DNA of 64,000 nucleotides from an uncultured Collinsella sp. (GCA_958437935.1 CAUBPS010000001.1:124001-188000); one strand, 5' to 3'; shown: positions 1 through 8,165, numbered from the stretch's first letter. The notes: a model not told the origin generated them from the letters alone. Translations and numbers: made by a program.

Positions 1-1
1 T

Positions 2-94
2 GAGAAGAAGTCGCTCACCGTAGCCGACCTGCTGCAGAAGTTCGAGGAGGTCTCGGGCGGCGAGCTCGCCAACGACCGCATGCTGCTGAGCTAA
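2..94 (+). CDS. C-terminal end of an unidentified protein (truncated by window edge)
   Basis: An open frame runs from the window edge to a TAA at 92-94 and encodes about 30 residues ending in NDRMLLS. The stop is followed immediately by a terminator-like hairpin, which supports it as a true gene end. The fragment is too short to assign to a family. It reads like an amphipathic helical C-terminus (TVADLLQKFEEV). Confidence 0.6.
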   Translation, partial: EKKSLTVADLLQKFEEVSGGELANDRMLLS

Positions 95-133
95 AACCTG
101 CCAAAAAGGGACAGGTTTATTTTGGCAGGTTTT
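94..133 (+). terminator. Hairpin terminator with GGGACAGG loop
   Basis: The arms AAACCTGCCA (94-103) and TGGCAGGTTT (123-132) pair perfectly around a loop containing GGGACAGG. The hairpin overlaps the stop of the preceding gene. It is the first of several intergenic hairpins in this window that share the GGGACAG loop. Confidence 0.7.
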
Positions 134-148
134 ATCTGCGCAAACGTC

Positions 149-188
149 AAAACCGCCGCTAAGGGACAGGCGCCCTTGCGGCGGTTTT
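149..188 (+). terminator. Second tandem terminator with GGGACAGG loop
   Basis: The arms AAAACCGCCGC (149-159) and GCGGCGGTTTT (178-188) pair perfectly around TAAGGGACAGGCGCCCTT. Following directly after the hairpin at 94-133, it forms a double terminator that insulates the 5'-nucleotidase gene. Confidence 0.7.
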
Positions 189-252
189 CGCATATTATGT
201 CGATAATCCGATATTCAACCAGACATTCTGGCTAAGGACTAAGGAAACTGCC

Positions 253-2268
253 ATGAAAAGACTCCCCCGCCTTGCGTTAGCCGCCGCGTTGTTTGCCGGC
301 GCGCTCGCAGGCATCCCAAGCCTCGCTTTCGCGGGGAACCTGCCCGCCGCCATTGACGGCTCCGTGGCCGTCATGCACACCAACGACATCCACGGCAGCT
401 ACAAGTACAGCTACAACGCAAGCAAGGGCACCGGCACTGTGGGCTTTGATGGGCTGGCGGTTCTCTATAGCGCCCAAAACAGCGCCCCCGATCTTTTGCT
501 CGATGCGGGCGACACCTTCCACGGGCAGTCCTTCGCCACCATGAGCGAGGGCAAGAGCATCGCCGAGCTCATGGACACCTTCTATGTAGACGGCTACGAC
601 GCGACCACGCCGGGCAACCACGACTGGAGCTACGGCGCAGACAAACTCCGCACCATGACCGGCTACAGCACCACCGGCACGCCCTTCGCCATGCTCTGCG
701 CGAACGCGAAGTCCACGAGCGGCGTATGGAGCTCGAGCATCACGAAGACGCTCGATCGCACCTGGGAGGATACCGAGGATCACTCCACATTCGACTACAA
801 AATCATGGTCGGCGTCGTGGGTGCCATGGATGAGTCGCTAGGTTCCTCGCTGCGCGCGGACCTGGTCGCGGGCACCAGCTTCTCGAGTGCCGCGAACGCC
901 ATCAATACCGAGGCAGAGCAGCTGCGCAAGGAGGGCTGCGATGTTGTTGTGTGTATCGCGCACACGCTCGACGCCAAGACCTTTGCCACGCGACTCCGTG
1001 GCGTCGATGCCCTTATCGCAGGCCACGAGCACATCAACCTTAACGAGAAGGTGACGGGAGCCGACGGCAAGACGATCCACGTTGTCGAGGCAGGCAGCGC
1101 CTTTGCCGAGGTGGGGCTGCTTTCCATTCCGTACAAGTACAACACGAATGACACCGAGACGACCGACGATGACACGGTCACGGTCCCTGCAGACGGTAGC
1201 GACGAGAAGCTCTACACCGCCAAGAACGTCAACGACCTTTTGGCAGACCCCGACGACTACCAAAGCCGCCTTGAAGCCGTCCGCAACAAGATCAAGCCGC
1301 TCGACGAGGACTTTGAAAACGAATCGAACAAGGTGCTCGGCACATCCACCACCAACTATTTCTACGGCGAGGACGCCGCAGGCACGCATGGTTGGGAAAT
1401 GGTGCGCACCACCGATTTCCGCCCCAGCAAGGAGGGCGACACCACCAAGGCCCAGACCATCGGCCACGTGATTTGCGGCTCCTATCTTGCCCTGACGGGC
1501 GCGGACTTCGCTATCGAAAACGCTGGCGGCATCCGCGGCGGCATCGCGGCGGGCAACGTGACCGCCGGCAACGTCATCGCCATCTCGCCCTACGGCAACA
1601 CCGTGGAGACCTGGACCATGACCGGCGCGGACTTCCTCGCAGCGCTCGAGCACTCGCTACAAATCAGCGACGATTGCAACGACAGCTACGAGCTTCAGCA
1701 GGCTTATGTGGCGGCCGGTCACACCGAGCAGGAGGCGCAAAACAAGTACAAGTGGCGCGATGACTCTGGCAGCGTTCTCTCCTTTGGCGGCATCAACGTG
1801 ACGATTGATTGGACGCAGCCCGAAGGCAAGCGCATTGTGAGTGCCACACTCACCAAAGACGGCAGCACGTTCGATCCCACCAAGACCTATACCGTCGCCA
1901 CCAACAACTACATCATTACCAACACGACCGACTTCCCCACCTTCGCAAACGCCACCAAGCACACCGAGTGGGGTACCTGCGAGTCAGCGCTAAGGGCGCT
2001 GATCGGGCAGAACGGCTGGGAGAGCAAGATGGCCGGGCTCGCCGGCACCATCGGCTTCGGCTCCGCAGCCGTGGACCCCACGCCCTCACCGGCCCCGACG
2101 CCTAAGCCCTCGTCTAAGACGGACACGGCGACCACGAAGGTCATCACCAAGAAGACGACCGGTAAGCTTGCCGCAACGGGAGACCGCACGCTGGCAGTAG
2201 TTGGCGCGTGCCTTATCGGCGGCATCATCGTCATCATGCTCGGCATTATCTGGAAGCGTCGACGCTAA
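253..2268 (+). CDS. Cell-wall-anchored 5'-nucleotidase / 2',3'-cyclic phosphodiesterase family protein
   Basis: A 671-residue secreted UshA-type hydrolase that probably releases phosphate and nucleosides from extracellular nucleotides. An N-terminal signal peptide (KRLPRLALAAALFAGALAG) is followed by metallophosphoesterase motifs HTNDIHG, DAGDTFHG, GNHDW and AGHEHI within about the first 265 residues. The C-terminal 5'-nucleotidase domain carries NAGGIRGG near residue 425. After a Pro/Thr/Lys-rich linker, LAATG resembles a sortase signal and precedes a hydrophobic segment and a KRRR tail, so the protein is probably wall-anchored. The ATG at 253 has an AAGGA box about 8 nt upstream. It is a single-gene unit between terminators. 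The family is secure; the substrate is inferred. Confidence 0.92.
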   Translation: MKRLPRLALAAALFAGALAGIPSLAFAGNLPAAIDGSVAVMHTNDIHGSYKYSYNASKGTGTVGFDGLAVLYSAQNSAPDLLLDAGDTFHGQSFATMSEGKSIAELMDTFYVDGYDATTPGNHDWSYGADKLRTMTGYSTTGTPFAMLCANAKSTSGVWSSSITKTLDRTWEDTEDHSTFDYKIMVGVVGAMDESLGSSLRADLVAGTSFSSAANAINTEAEQLRKEGCDVVVCIAHTLDAKTFATRLRGVDALIAGHEHINLNEKVTGADGKTIHVVEAGSAFAEVGLLSIPYKYNTNDTETTDDDTVTVPADGSDEKLYTAKNVNDLLADPDDYQSRLEAVRNKIKPLDEDFENESNKVLGTSTTNYFYGEDAAGTHGWEMVRTTDFRPSKEGDTTKAQTIGHVICGSYLALTGADFAIENAGGIRGGIAAGNVTAGNVIAISPYGNTVETWTMTGADFLAALEHSLQISDDCNDSYELQQAYVAAGHTEQEAQNKYKWRDDSGSVLSFGGINVTIDWTQPEGKRIVSATLTKDGSTFDPTKTYTVATNNYIITNTTDFPTFANATKHTEWGTCESALRALIGQNGWESKMAGLAGTIGFGSAAVDPTPSPAPTPKPSSKTDTATTKVITKKTTGKLAATGDRTLAVVGACLIGGIIVIMLGIIWKRRR

Positions 2269-2320
2269 GCTACACCGCCGGGCCTTACAGCCCCGCCGCG
2301 TAAACCTTATATCGAGCACA

Positions 2321-2351
2321 GAAGCCCGTCCGATGTGATCGGACGGGCTTC
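2321..2351 (+). terminator. Rho-independent terminator after the 5'-nucleotidase gene
   Basis: GAAGCCCGTCCGAT pairs perfectly with ATCGGACGGGCTTC around a 3-nt loop. It lies 50 nt downstream of the nucleotidase stop and just ahead of the mscS ribosome-binding site. Confidence 0.8.
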
Positions 2352-2396
2352 TTGGTGGGTATCATGGTTGGACGATCATTAGGAGGTTTTCCCTAC

Positions 2397-3164
2397 ATGG
2401 AATTGTTTGAGCCGATTCTTCATTTCTTTGAGCAACGGTGGGTCCACAACATCATCTGGGCCGTCATCTTGGCGATAGGCACCGCCGTCGCCGCCAAGGT
2501 CGTATCCAAGACCCTGAACCATCTGCTTAACCGAGACGATAACCCGCTTCCGGCATCGAGTATCTTCATCAACATCGCGCGCGCCGTCATCTGGATGATC
2601 GGCGGCAGCTTTATCCTCGACAACTGCTTTGGCATTAACGCAAACGCCCTCGTTGCCGCTCTTGGCGTCGGCGGCATCGCCATTTCGCTCGGCTTTCAGG
2701 ACACGCTGTCAAACCTTATCGGCGGCATGCAGGTGACCTTTATGGGCATCATCAAGCCCGGCGACAATATCGAGGTCGGCGGCGTATCCGGCGTGGTCCA
2801 AGACATCACTTGGCGCCATACAACGATTGAGGATGCCTGTGGACAGACCATCATTGTGCCCAACTCCAACATTTCCAAGAACACACTCGTGCATTTGATG
2901 CCCTTTGGGCGCGTGGCCGTGCCCGTTGCCGTAAAGGACACGTCCAAGTGGGCTTCCCTTGACGTGCTGGCAGACGAGCTGACCAGCGCCACCAAGGCCG
3001 CCGTGCTTCCCATCTCGGGCTTTGACAAGGAGCCCTACGTACTCTTTAGCGAAATCGGCGACTTTGGCATCAAAGGAAAGATCATCTTTATCGTCAGCGA
3101 CGACAGCACTACTTTCACGGCAGCCGACGCCTGCATCCGCGCCATCGCCCCCATCATCGCCTAA
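2397..3164 (+). CDS. MscS-family small-conductance mechanosensitive channel
   Basis: A 255-residue inner-membrane channel expected to open on hypo-osmotic shock. The N-terminal half holds about three hydrophobic helices. The pore-lining TM3 and start of the beta domain show the family pattern ALGVGGIAISLGFQDTLSNL, followed by GGMQVTFMGIIKPGDNIEVG and IVPNSNISKNTL. I chose the ATG at 2397 because AGGAGG lies 10 nt upstream. An in-frame TTG at 2352 is inside the preceding terminator and is unlikely. At about 255 residues this is a minimal MscS. The gene stands alone between terminators. Confidence 0.9.
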   Translation: MELFEPILHFFEQRWVHNIIWAVILAIGTAVAAKVVSKTLNHLLNRDDNPLPASSIFINIARAVIWMIGGSFILDNCFGINANALVAALGVGGIAISLGFQDTLSNLIGGMQVTFMGIIKPGDNIEVGGVSGVVQDITWRHTTIEDACGQTIIVPNSNISKNTLVHLMPFGRVAVPVAVKDTSKWASLDVLADELTSATKAAVLPISGFDKEPYVLFSEIGDFGIKGKIIFIVSDDSTTFTAADACIRAIAPIIA

Positions 3165-3202
3165 CCCGCCAAAAAGGGACAGGCACCTTTGTGGTGGTTT
3201 TC
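3163..3202 (+). terminator. Hairpin with GGGACAGG loop after the mscS-like gene
   Basis: AACCCGCCA and TGGTGGTTTT flank AAAAGGGACAGGCACCTTTG, the same GGGACAGG-loop architecture as the hairpins at 94-188. It overlaps the stop codon region of the channel gene and ends in a T run. Confidence 0.6.
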
Positions 3203-3255
3203 ATTCGTGGTACCATGGTTTATGTAGTTGTTTAAACGACTAAGGGAGCAACATC

Positions 3256-5172
3256 ATGGAAGAGGCCTATCGTCAAGCACGCAAGCGCGGCGAGCAAGGA
3301 CGTCGACGCGCCATTAGCCAAAGCGAGCATCCATACCTTACGGACCTCGACAGTTTGATTGCTCAGCTCCCCTTAGGTCAGCGAGTGAGTGTCGGCCTGC
3401 GGGATATTCCGATCGAAATGGTCGTCGGCACTGTCACCAAGGGCCGTCAGTCCGCCTTTTCATGCAACTTTATGCCCCTGCTGCCGTTTAACACCGAGTT
3501 CGCCCGCAAGTGGTCCAACCTCTACGACATCCAGGTAACCGAGGGCTATCGCGACCCCATCATCGTCACCGAGTTCATGCATCGGTTCTATGTCCAGGAA
3601 GGCAATAAACGCGTCAGTGTCCTCAAATTCTTGGACGCTCCAACGGTTTCGGCCAGGGTCACCCGTCTCTACCCCGGCACATGGGATTCCGTCGAAAGCC
3701 GCCTGTACGGTGAATTCTGCGCGTTTTGGCGCGTCTGCCCCCTATACGAGATCGAGTTCTCGCGTGAGGGAAGCTACGAGACGCTCGCCAAGATGCTCGG
3801 TCAGAATCTTATCGAAAAATGGCCGCAGAAAAAGGTCGACTACCTGCGCCACACCTTCCTGCTCTTTAAGCGCGCCTACCTTCGCGCAGGCGGCGACCAC
3901 CTGGACATTACGCCCGCCGACGCCATGCTCGTGTACCTCAATGTGTACAACCAGGACCGCCTGCTGGATACGCCAACGGATATCGTCGTAAACCGCCTGT
4001 GCAAGATTTGGCGCGAGCTGGTCATTGCCGGCAAAAATGACGAGGACAAGGTCGATCTTGTTGAAGCGCCGAGCGTCGACGAGGAGGAGTCGCCCGCCAA
4101 GTCCACCTCCGGCGTGCTCAACTTCTTTATGGGCAAGACCGTCTATTCGGCGACCAACCCCCTGCGCATCGCCTTTATCCATGAGTTCCCCTGTGCGACG
4201 TCGAGCTGGGACAGCCTGCACGACCAAGGGCGTCAGTATCTCGATGAGCACTTTGGCGGTATCGTGCGCACCGAGGCGTTCGAGGACTGTCACGATCCGG
4301 ATGTGTTCTACGCCGCCGTGGAAACGGCTGTCAAACATGGGGCAAACGTCATCTTCTCGACCTCGCACCGCCTGATGGAATACACGCTCAGGGCTGCCGT
4401 TGAGTATCCCCAGGTTCGGTTCCTCAACTGCTCTATCGGCCTTCCCCATCAAAGCGTCCGTTCGTACTTTGGCAAGATGTACGAGGCCAAGTTCCTCCTG
4501 GGCGCCCTTGCCGCCAGCATGGCGGACAACCACCGCATCGGCTACCACGCGTCGGTCTTCGCCTCGGGCGCGCTCAGCGAGATCAACGCCTTTGCGATTG
4601 GCGCCTCGCTGCTCGACCCCCGTGCGCAAATTATCCTGACTTGGGGCGATGTGCCCGCCGGAGGCCTTGCCGAGGCCATGTGCCGCGAAGGTGTAAGCGT
4701 CATGACCGGCGCCGACATGTCAAAGTCGCTCGAAGACCCCACGGCCTACGGACTTCACCGCCTGGTCGATGGCAAGGTTACCGGCATCGCCATGCCGGTA
4801 TGGAACTGGGGCCGTTACTACGAGCTCATCGTTCGCAGCCTTCTGCACGGCACGTGGGACGAGACCAGCGATGACAACCAAGTGCGCGCCGTCAACTACT
4901 GGTACGGCATGAGCTCTGGCGTTATCGACATCCGTTACGCTCCGGGCCTACCCTACCAGACGCGCAAACTCGTGCAGTTGCTCCGTAACGGCATTGTTGA
5001 GGGATCCATCAACCCCTTTGGCGGCGAGCTCCACAGCCAGAACGGCGTGGTACAGATCGAAGGCTTCCCTCCGCTGCCGAGCACGCAGATTGTCGAGATG
5101 AATTGGCTGGCGGATAACGTGGTAGGCACCATTCCGCAGCTCGACGATGAGCCGAAAGTCCCTGCCCTATGA
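3256..5172 (+). CDS. Cytoplasmic ParB-like domain fused to BMP (PnrA-type) ligand-binding domain
   Basis: A 638-residue protein whose function I cannot name. Residues ~1-150 resemble a ParB/sulfiredoxin-type fold, with IPIEMVVGTVTKGR and the characteristic EGNKRVSVLKFL. After a helical middle and an acidic linker (~265-285), residues ~298-620 match the BMP/PnrA periplasmic nucleoside-binding family (IAFIHEFP, VIFSTSHRLM, FLLGALAASM, RIGYH, VWNWGRYYELI). BMP proteins are normally lipoproteins of ABC transporters. This one has no signal peptide or lipobox, so the domain probably senses a ligand inside the cell. The stop overlaps the next start as ATGA, implying translational coupling with the phosphoesterase. 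GGGAG precedes the ATG. Confidence 0.8.
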   Translation: MEEAYRQARKRGEQGRRRAISQSEHPYLTDLDSLIAQLPLGQRVSVGLRDIPIEMVVGTVTKGRQSAFSCNFMPLLPFNTEFARKWSNLYDIQVTEGYRDPIIVTEFMHRFYVQEGNKRVSVLKFLDAPTVSARVTRLYPGTWDSVESRLYGEFCAFWRVCPLYEIEFSREGSYETLAKMLGQNLIEKWPQKKVDYLRHTFLLFKRAYLRAGGDHLDITPADAMLVYLNVYNQDRLLDTPTDIVVNRLCKIWRELVIAGKNDEDKVDLVEAPSVDEEESPAKSTSGVLNFFMGKTVYSATNPLRIAFIHEFPCATSSWDSLHDQGRQYLDEHFGGIVRTEAFEDCHDPDVFYAAVETAVKHGANVIFSTSHRLMEYTLRAAVEYPQVRFLNCSIGLPHQSVRSYFGKMYEAKFLLGALAASMADNHRIGYHASVFASGALSEINAFAIGASLLDPRAQIILTWGDVPAGGLAEAMCREGVSVMTGADMSKSLEDPTAYGLHRLVDGKVTGIAMPVWNWGRYYELIVRSLLHGTWDETSDDNQVRAVNYWYGMSSGVIDIRYAPGLPYQTRKLVQLLRNGIVEGSINPFGGELHSQNGVVQIEGFPPLPSTQIVEMNWLADNVVGTIPQLDDEPKVPAL

Positions 5173-5879
5173 AAATCCTTGCCATAGCCGATACCGAAGA
5201 ACGATGCCTTTGGGAGTGCTTTCGCAAGGAACGCTTTGAGGGCGTCGACCTGATTTTGTCCGCCGGCGATCTGGACCCGGACTATCTTGAGTTTTTGGTT
5301 ACGGTCATCAACAAACCGCTCATCTACGTGCGTGGCAATCACGATGACCGCTACGCACGTCATGCACCGGGCGGATGTATCTGCGTAGAAGACAGCGTGT
5401 ACACGTACCGAGGGATTCGCATTGCGGGCCTTGGCGGGTCCATGCGTTATCGCGACGGCGCCAACATGTACACCGAACGCGAGATGTCCAAGCGCATGCG
5501 TAAGCTGTCGCGTAAGGTTAGGATGGTCGGCGGGTGCGACATTCTGCTTACCCATGCACCCGCCGCCGGTATGGGTGATCTGGACGATCTGCCGCATCGA
5601 GGGTTTGAGTGCTTTAACACGGCGCTTGAATCCTGGGGGGCCGACTACATGGTGCATGGGCATGTACACCAAAGCTACGGTTACGATTTTCAGCGCGAGC
5701 GGCAGCATGTGTGTGGAACGACGATCATCAACGCCTGCGGCTATACGCAGTTTGAGCTCGACCAGACGCGCTACCCCATCCGTGGCTGGCAGGCAGCCTG
5801 GCTCAATTCGCAAACCATGCGCCGCGAGCTCAAACGCCACGATGCCATCGAGTCCTCAACAGCCAGAACACCCTGGTAA
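5169..5879 (+). CDS. Calcineurin-type metallophosphoesterase (YfcE/MJ0936-like)
   Basis: A 236-residue cytoplasmic metal-dependent phosphoesterase. The order of motifs is typical: IADTEE near the N-terminus (the usual D-x-H has Thr and Glu here, so the first metal site is atypical), SAGDLD, VRGNHDDRY, LTHAPAAGMGD and HGHVHQSYG. Its start codon overlaps the stop of the ParB/BMP gene, so the two products probably work in one pathway. A substrate such as a cyclic nucleotide or phosphodiester is plausible but not shown by the sequence. Confidence 0.88.
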   Translation: MKILAIADTEERCLWECFRKERFEGVDLILSAGDLDPDYLEFLVTVINKPLIYVRGNHDDRYARHAPGGCICVEDSVYTYRGIRIAGLGGSMRYRDGANMYTEREMSKRMRKLSRKVRMVGGCDILLTHAPAAGMGDLDDLPHRGFECFNTALESWGADYMVHGHVHQSYGYDFQRERQHVCGTTIINACGYTQFELDQTRYPIRGWQAAWLNSQTMRRELKRHDAIESSTARTPW

Positions 5880-5880
5880 C

Positions 5881-5916
5881 CACCATAAAGGGGACACTGT
5901 CCCCTTTATGGTGCTT
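5881..5916 (+). terminator. Palindromic terminator after the phosphoesterase gene
   Basis: CACCATAAAGGGGACA is followed by CTGTCCCCTTTATGGTG, an almost perfect palindrome, and then CTTTT. It contains the recurring GGGACA/TGTCCC motif and lies 2 nt after the gene's stop. Confidence 0.75.
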
Positions 5917-5930
5917 TTGACGCGATAGCA

Positions 5931-5946
5931 AGAAACCCGGTCCTGC
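5931..5946 (-). terminator. Distal arm of the rplKA terminator, split by the insertion sequence
   Basis: AGAAACCCGGTCCTGC here is complementary, with one G-U type mismatch, to GCAGAACCGGGTTTCT at 7405-7420. Without the IS and one copy of CAAG, the two arms would form a 16-bp hairpin with the 5-nt loop ACAAG, 38 nt after rplA. Confidence 0.8.
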
Positions 5947-5989
5947 ACAAGTGAACTGCGTCCCAAATCTTGGACGCCCTAAATAGCGA

Positions 5990-6901
5990 CTAGGCCGCGA
6001 GGGCCTGATTCCGGAACTCCTCCGGGGTCAGGCCCTTCAATCTTACCTGCCTCCGGCTCGTGTTCCAGTGGACTATGTATTCCTCCAGGTCGCGTTTGAA
6101 ATCCTCGAACGTCTCCCACTCGCGGCCCCGGTAGAACTCGTCCTTGACGTGGCCGAAGAGCTGCTCGGTGGCGGCATTGTCGATGCAGTTCGCCTTCCTG
6201 GACATGCTCTGGACGATGCCGGCGGCCTCTAGCCTGGATGTGTATGAGACGTGCTGGTACTGCCAGCCCCGGTCCGAGTGCATGGTCGGGGCGGCGCCCT
6301 CGGGGATCTTGGACAGCAGCTCGTCGAGCATCCTCACCTGCTGGGACATGTCGGGCGTGGTCGATATGTCGCTCGCCACGATCTCCTTGGTGCAGAAGTC
6401 CAGCGTCGGGGCCCAGTAGGCCTTGCCGCCGGCCACCTTGAACTCGGTGACGTCCGTCCCCAGCTTCCGCCACGGGGCCCCGGCGTCGAAATCCCTCGCG
6501 ATCACGTTCTCGAACGTCCTGCCGACGACGCCCCTGTACGAGTTGTACCTGTGGTAGGCCGTCTCGCGTCTGATACCGCAGCGAATCCCCATCTCGCGCA
6601 TCATCTTGAGCACGGTCTTGTCGGCTATCACGGCCCCCTCTTCGGCCCTGAGGCACATCGCTATCTGCCGGTGCCCGCAGCCGTTGGCGGTGCGCGAGAA
6701 GATCTCGGCGGCCGCCTCCCGGAGCTCGGGGCGCGTGGGCCTCGGCGGGTGCGCGAGGGCGTAGTAGTAGGTCGACCTCTTGAGCTCGGCGCATGCGAGC
6801 AGGTGCCCGAGCGCGTGCCCCTCGGCGCGCAGGGCCGCGACCGCTTCGGCCTTCGCCCTGGTCAGAGCCCGTCCCTCTCGACCAGGGCGCGTAATTTTTT
6901 T
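5990..6901 (-). CDS. IS3-family transposase OrfB (DDE integrase domain), read by -1 frameshift from orfA
   Basis: This frame encodes the rve-type catalytic core. An HTH_21-like region (GHLLACAELKRSTYYYAL) leads into the core with TDVTEFKV (first Asp), MHSDRGWQYQ (second Asp) and the NAATEQLFGHVKDE region containing the catalytic Glu, ending LTPEEFRNQALAA. An isolated start exists at 6658, but the frame is open upstream to the seven-A run at 6901-6895. It is exactly -1 relative to orfA, so the functional product is most likely the OrfAB fusion, with a DDE triad as expected for IS150-like elements. Confidence 0.9.
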   Translation of the reverse strand, partial: KKITRPGREGRALTRAKAEAVAALRAEGHALGHLLACAELKRSTYYYALAHPPRPTRPELREAAAEIFSRTANGCGHRQIAMCLRAEEGAVIADKTVLKMMREMGIRCGIRRETAYHRYNSYRGVVGRTFENVIARDFDAGAPWRKLGTDVTEFKVAGGKAYWAPTLDFCTKEIVASDISTTPDMSQQVRMLDELLSKIPEGAAPTMHSDRGWQYQHVSYTSRLEAAGIVQSMSRKANCIDNAATEQLFGHVKDEFYRGREWETFEDFKRDLEEYIVHWNTSRRQVRLKGLTPEEFRNQALAA

Positions 6902-7353
6902 AGGTAGGCCACCTCGGCCTCGAGCCTACGGCACCGCTCCTCGAGCTCCTCCTCGCGGGTCCGCGGCCTCGCCCTGGAACCGCTCGGCCGGCCCTTGGGC
7001 CTCGGGCGCAGGGCCTCCGCGCCGCCCTCGCGGTATAGCGCGCACCACTTCTTGAGCGGCGACATCGACATTATGCCGAACGCCGCCATCGCCTCGGCCT
7101 TCGTCATGCCGCCGTCGACGACGGCGGAGGCGGCGGCGACCCTCTGCTCGTATGTGTACCTGCCCTGCTTTCCGTCCATGCGCAGCAGCACCTCGCTCCC
7201 GAATGCGCGGTATATCTCCTGCCATCTTCTCACGGCTTCCGCGGGAAGCGAAAGGGCAATCGCGGCAGATTTATACCCGTGCCCGAGCTCGAAGAGCCCT
7301 ATGGCCGCCTTCCTGGCCTCGACATCATGCTTCACTCTCAAATCAACGCGCAT
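6862..7353 (-). CDS. IS3-family transposase OrfA (HTH protein)
   Basis: About 163 residues with two helix-turn-helix units (AAIALSLPAEAVRRWQEIY near the N-terminus and AMAAFGIMSMSPLKKWCALY in the middle) that bind the IS ends. A C-terminal leucine-zipper-like coiled coil follows (EEELEERCRRLEAEVAYLKK). The ATG at 7353 is preceded by GGGAGG. A GTG at 7401 would straddle the IS border and is rejected. The codons CTA-AAA-AAA-TTA supply the A7 slip site used to enter orfB. Confidence 0.88.
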   Translation of the reverse strand: MRVDLRVKHDVEARKAAIGLFELGHGYKSAAIALSLPAEAVRRWQEIYRAFGSEVLLRMDGKQGRYTYEQRVAAASAVVDGGMTKAEAMAAFGIMSMSPLKKWCALYREGGAEALRPRPKGRPSGSRARPRTREEELEERCRRLEAEVAYLKKLRALVERDGL

Positions 7354-7360
7354 AAAGAAA

Positions 7361-7394
7361 GCCTCCCATTTCTCATGTCCAAGAAATGGGAGGC
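7361..7394 (-). promoter_or_regulatory. Hairpin masking the orfA ribosome-binding site
   Basis: On the minus strand GCCTCCCATTTCT (7394-7382) pairs perfectly over 13 bp with AGAAATGGGAGGC (7373-7361) around an 8-nt loop. The GGGAGG Shine-Dalgarno of orfA lies in the 3' arm. Transcripts arriving from rplA would fold it shut. This matches the known strategy of IS10 and IS50 against impinging transcription; its use here is inferred. Confidence 0.6.
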
Positions 7395-7404
7395 AGTTCA
7401 CAAG

Positions 7405-7420
7405 GCAGAACCGGGTTTCT
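7405..7420 (-). terminator. Proximal arm of the split rplKA terminator
   Basis: GCAGAACCGGGTTTCT is the partner of the arm at 5931-5946, now 1.46 kb away because of the insertion sequence. It lies 38 nt downstream of rplA. The single arm cannot form the original hairpin locally. Confidence 0.8.
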
Positions 7421-7457
7421 TTAGCAATGCTTGCTGTACTCAGGCAGTAACTAGCAG

Positions 7458-8165
7458 TTACTCAGCCAGGAAGTCACGCTGGACAGCGGGATCGACCTTG
7501 ACGCCAGGGCCCATGGTGGAAGACACGGAGATGGACTTGACGTACTTGCCCTTAGCAGAAGAGGGCTTGACGCGCAGGATCTCGGTGTACAGGGCAGCGT
7601 AGTTCTCGACGAGCTGCTGCTCAGAGAAGGACTTCTTGCCCAGGGGCACGTGGCAGATGCCGTAGCGGTCGGCACGATACTCAACGCGGCCGGCCTTGAG
7701 CTCGGAGACCATCTTGGCGACGTCCATGGTCACGGTGCCGAGCTTAGGGTTCGGCATAAGGCCACGGGGACCAAGGATCTTACCGATGCGGCCAACCTTG
7801 GCCATCATGTTCGGCGTAGCGATAGCGGCGTCGAAGTTGATCTCGCCCTTCTGGATCTGGGCGACAAGCTCGTCGGAACCGATGATGTCGGCGCCGGCAG
7901 CCTCGGCCTCGCGGGCCTTCTCGCCCTCGGCGAAGACGGCAACACGAACGGTCTTGCCGGTGCCGTGGGGCAGGGAGATGGAACCACGGATGTTCTGGTC
8001 AGCCTTACGAGTATCGATGCCCAGACGGAAGTGGGCCTCGACGGTCTCGTCGAACTTGGCGGTGTCGAGCTCCTTGATGAGCTTGGCAGCCTGAAGGGGG
8101 GTGTAGAGCGTGGCGCGGTCGATCTTCTCGGCAGCGGCGTTATAGCTCTTACCATGCTTAGCCAT
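7458..8165 (-). CDS. rplA: 50S ribosomal protein L1
   Basis: A 235-residue L1 that binds 23S rRNA in the L1 stalk and typically represses its own mRNA. Family hallmarks include KFDETVEAHFRLGID, GTGKTVRVAVF, the GPRGLMPNPKLGTV signature and GRVEYRADRYGICHVPLGK. An in-frame ATG at 8171 exists, but the AGGAGG box is only 2 nt from it and 8 nt from the ATG at 8165, which gives the usual MAKHGK start. It is the last gene of the rpmG-secE-nusG-rplK-rplA unit. Its terminator is interrupted by the IS. Confidence 0.97.
   Translation of the reverse strand: MAKHGKSYNAAAEKIDRATLYTPLQAAKLIKELDTAKFDETVEAHFRLGIDTRKADQNIRGSISLPHGTGKTVRVAVFAEGEKAREAEAAGADIIGSDELVAQIQKGEINFDAAIATPNMMAKVGRIGKILGPRGLMPNPKLGTVTMDVAKMVSELKAGRVEYRADRYGICHVPLGKKSFSEQQLVENYAALYTEILRVKPSSAKGKYVKSISVSSTMGPGVKVDPAVQRDFLAE

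Larger units (their letters stand above)
5952..7400 (-). mobile_element. IS3-family (IS150-like) insertion sequence, 1449 bp, apparently intact
   Basis: The ends TGAACTGCGTCCCA (5952 onward) and its near-complement (7377-7400) form a 24-bp terminal inverted repeat with three mismatches, including the TTGGAC typical of IS150-like ends. A 4-bp target duplication, CAAG, flanks it at 5948-5951 and 7401-7404. Inside are orfA and orfB in overlapping frames with an A7 slippery site. Both genes look undamaged. The element sits in the loop of the terminator downstream of rplA and reads in the same direction as rplA, so ribosomal-operon read-through could enter it. Confidence 0.93.
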
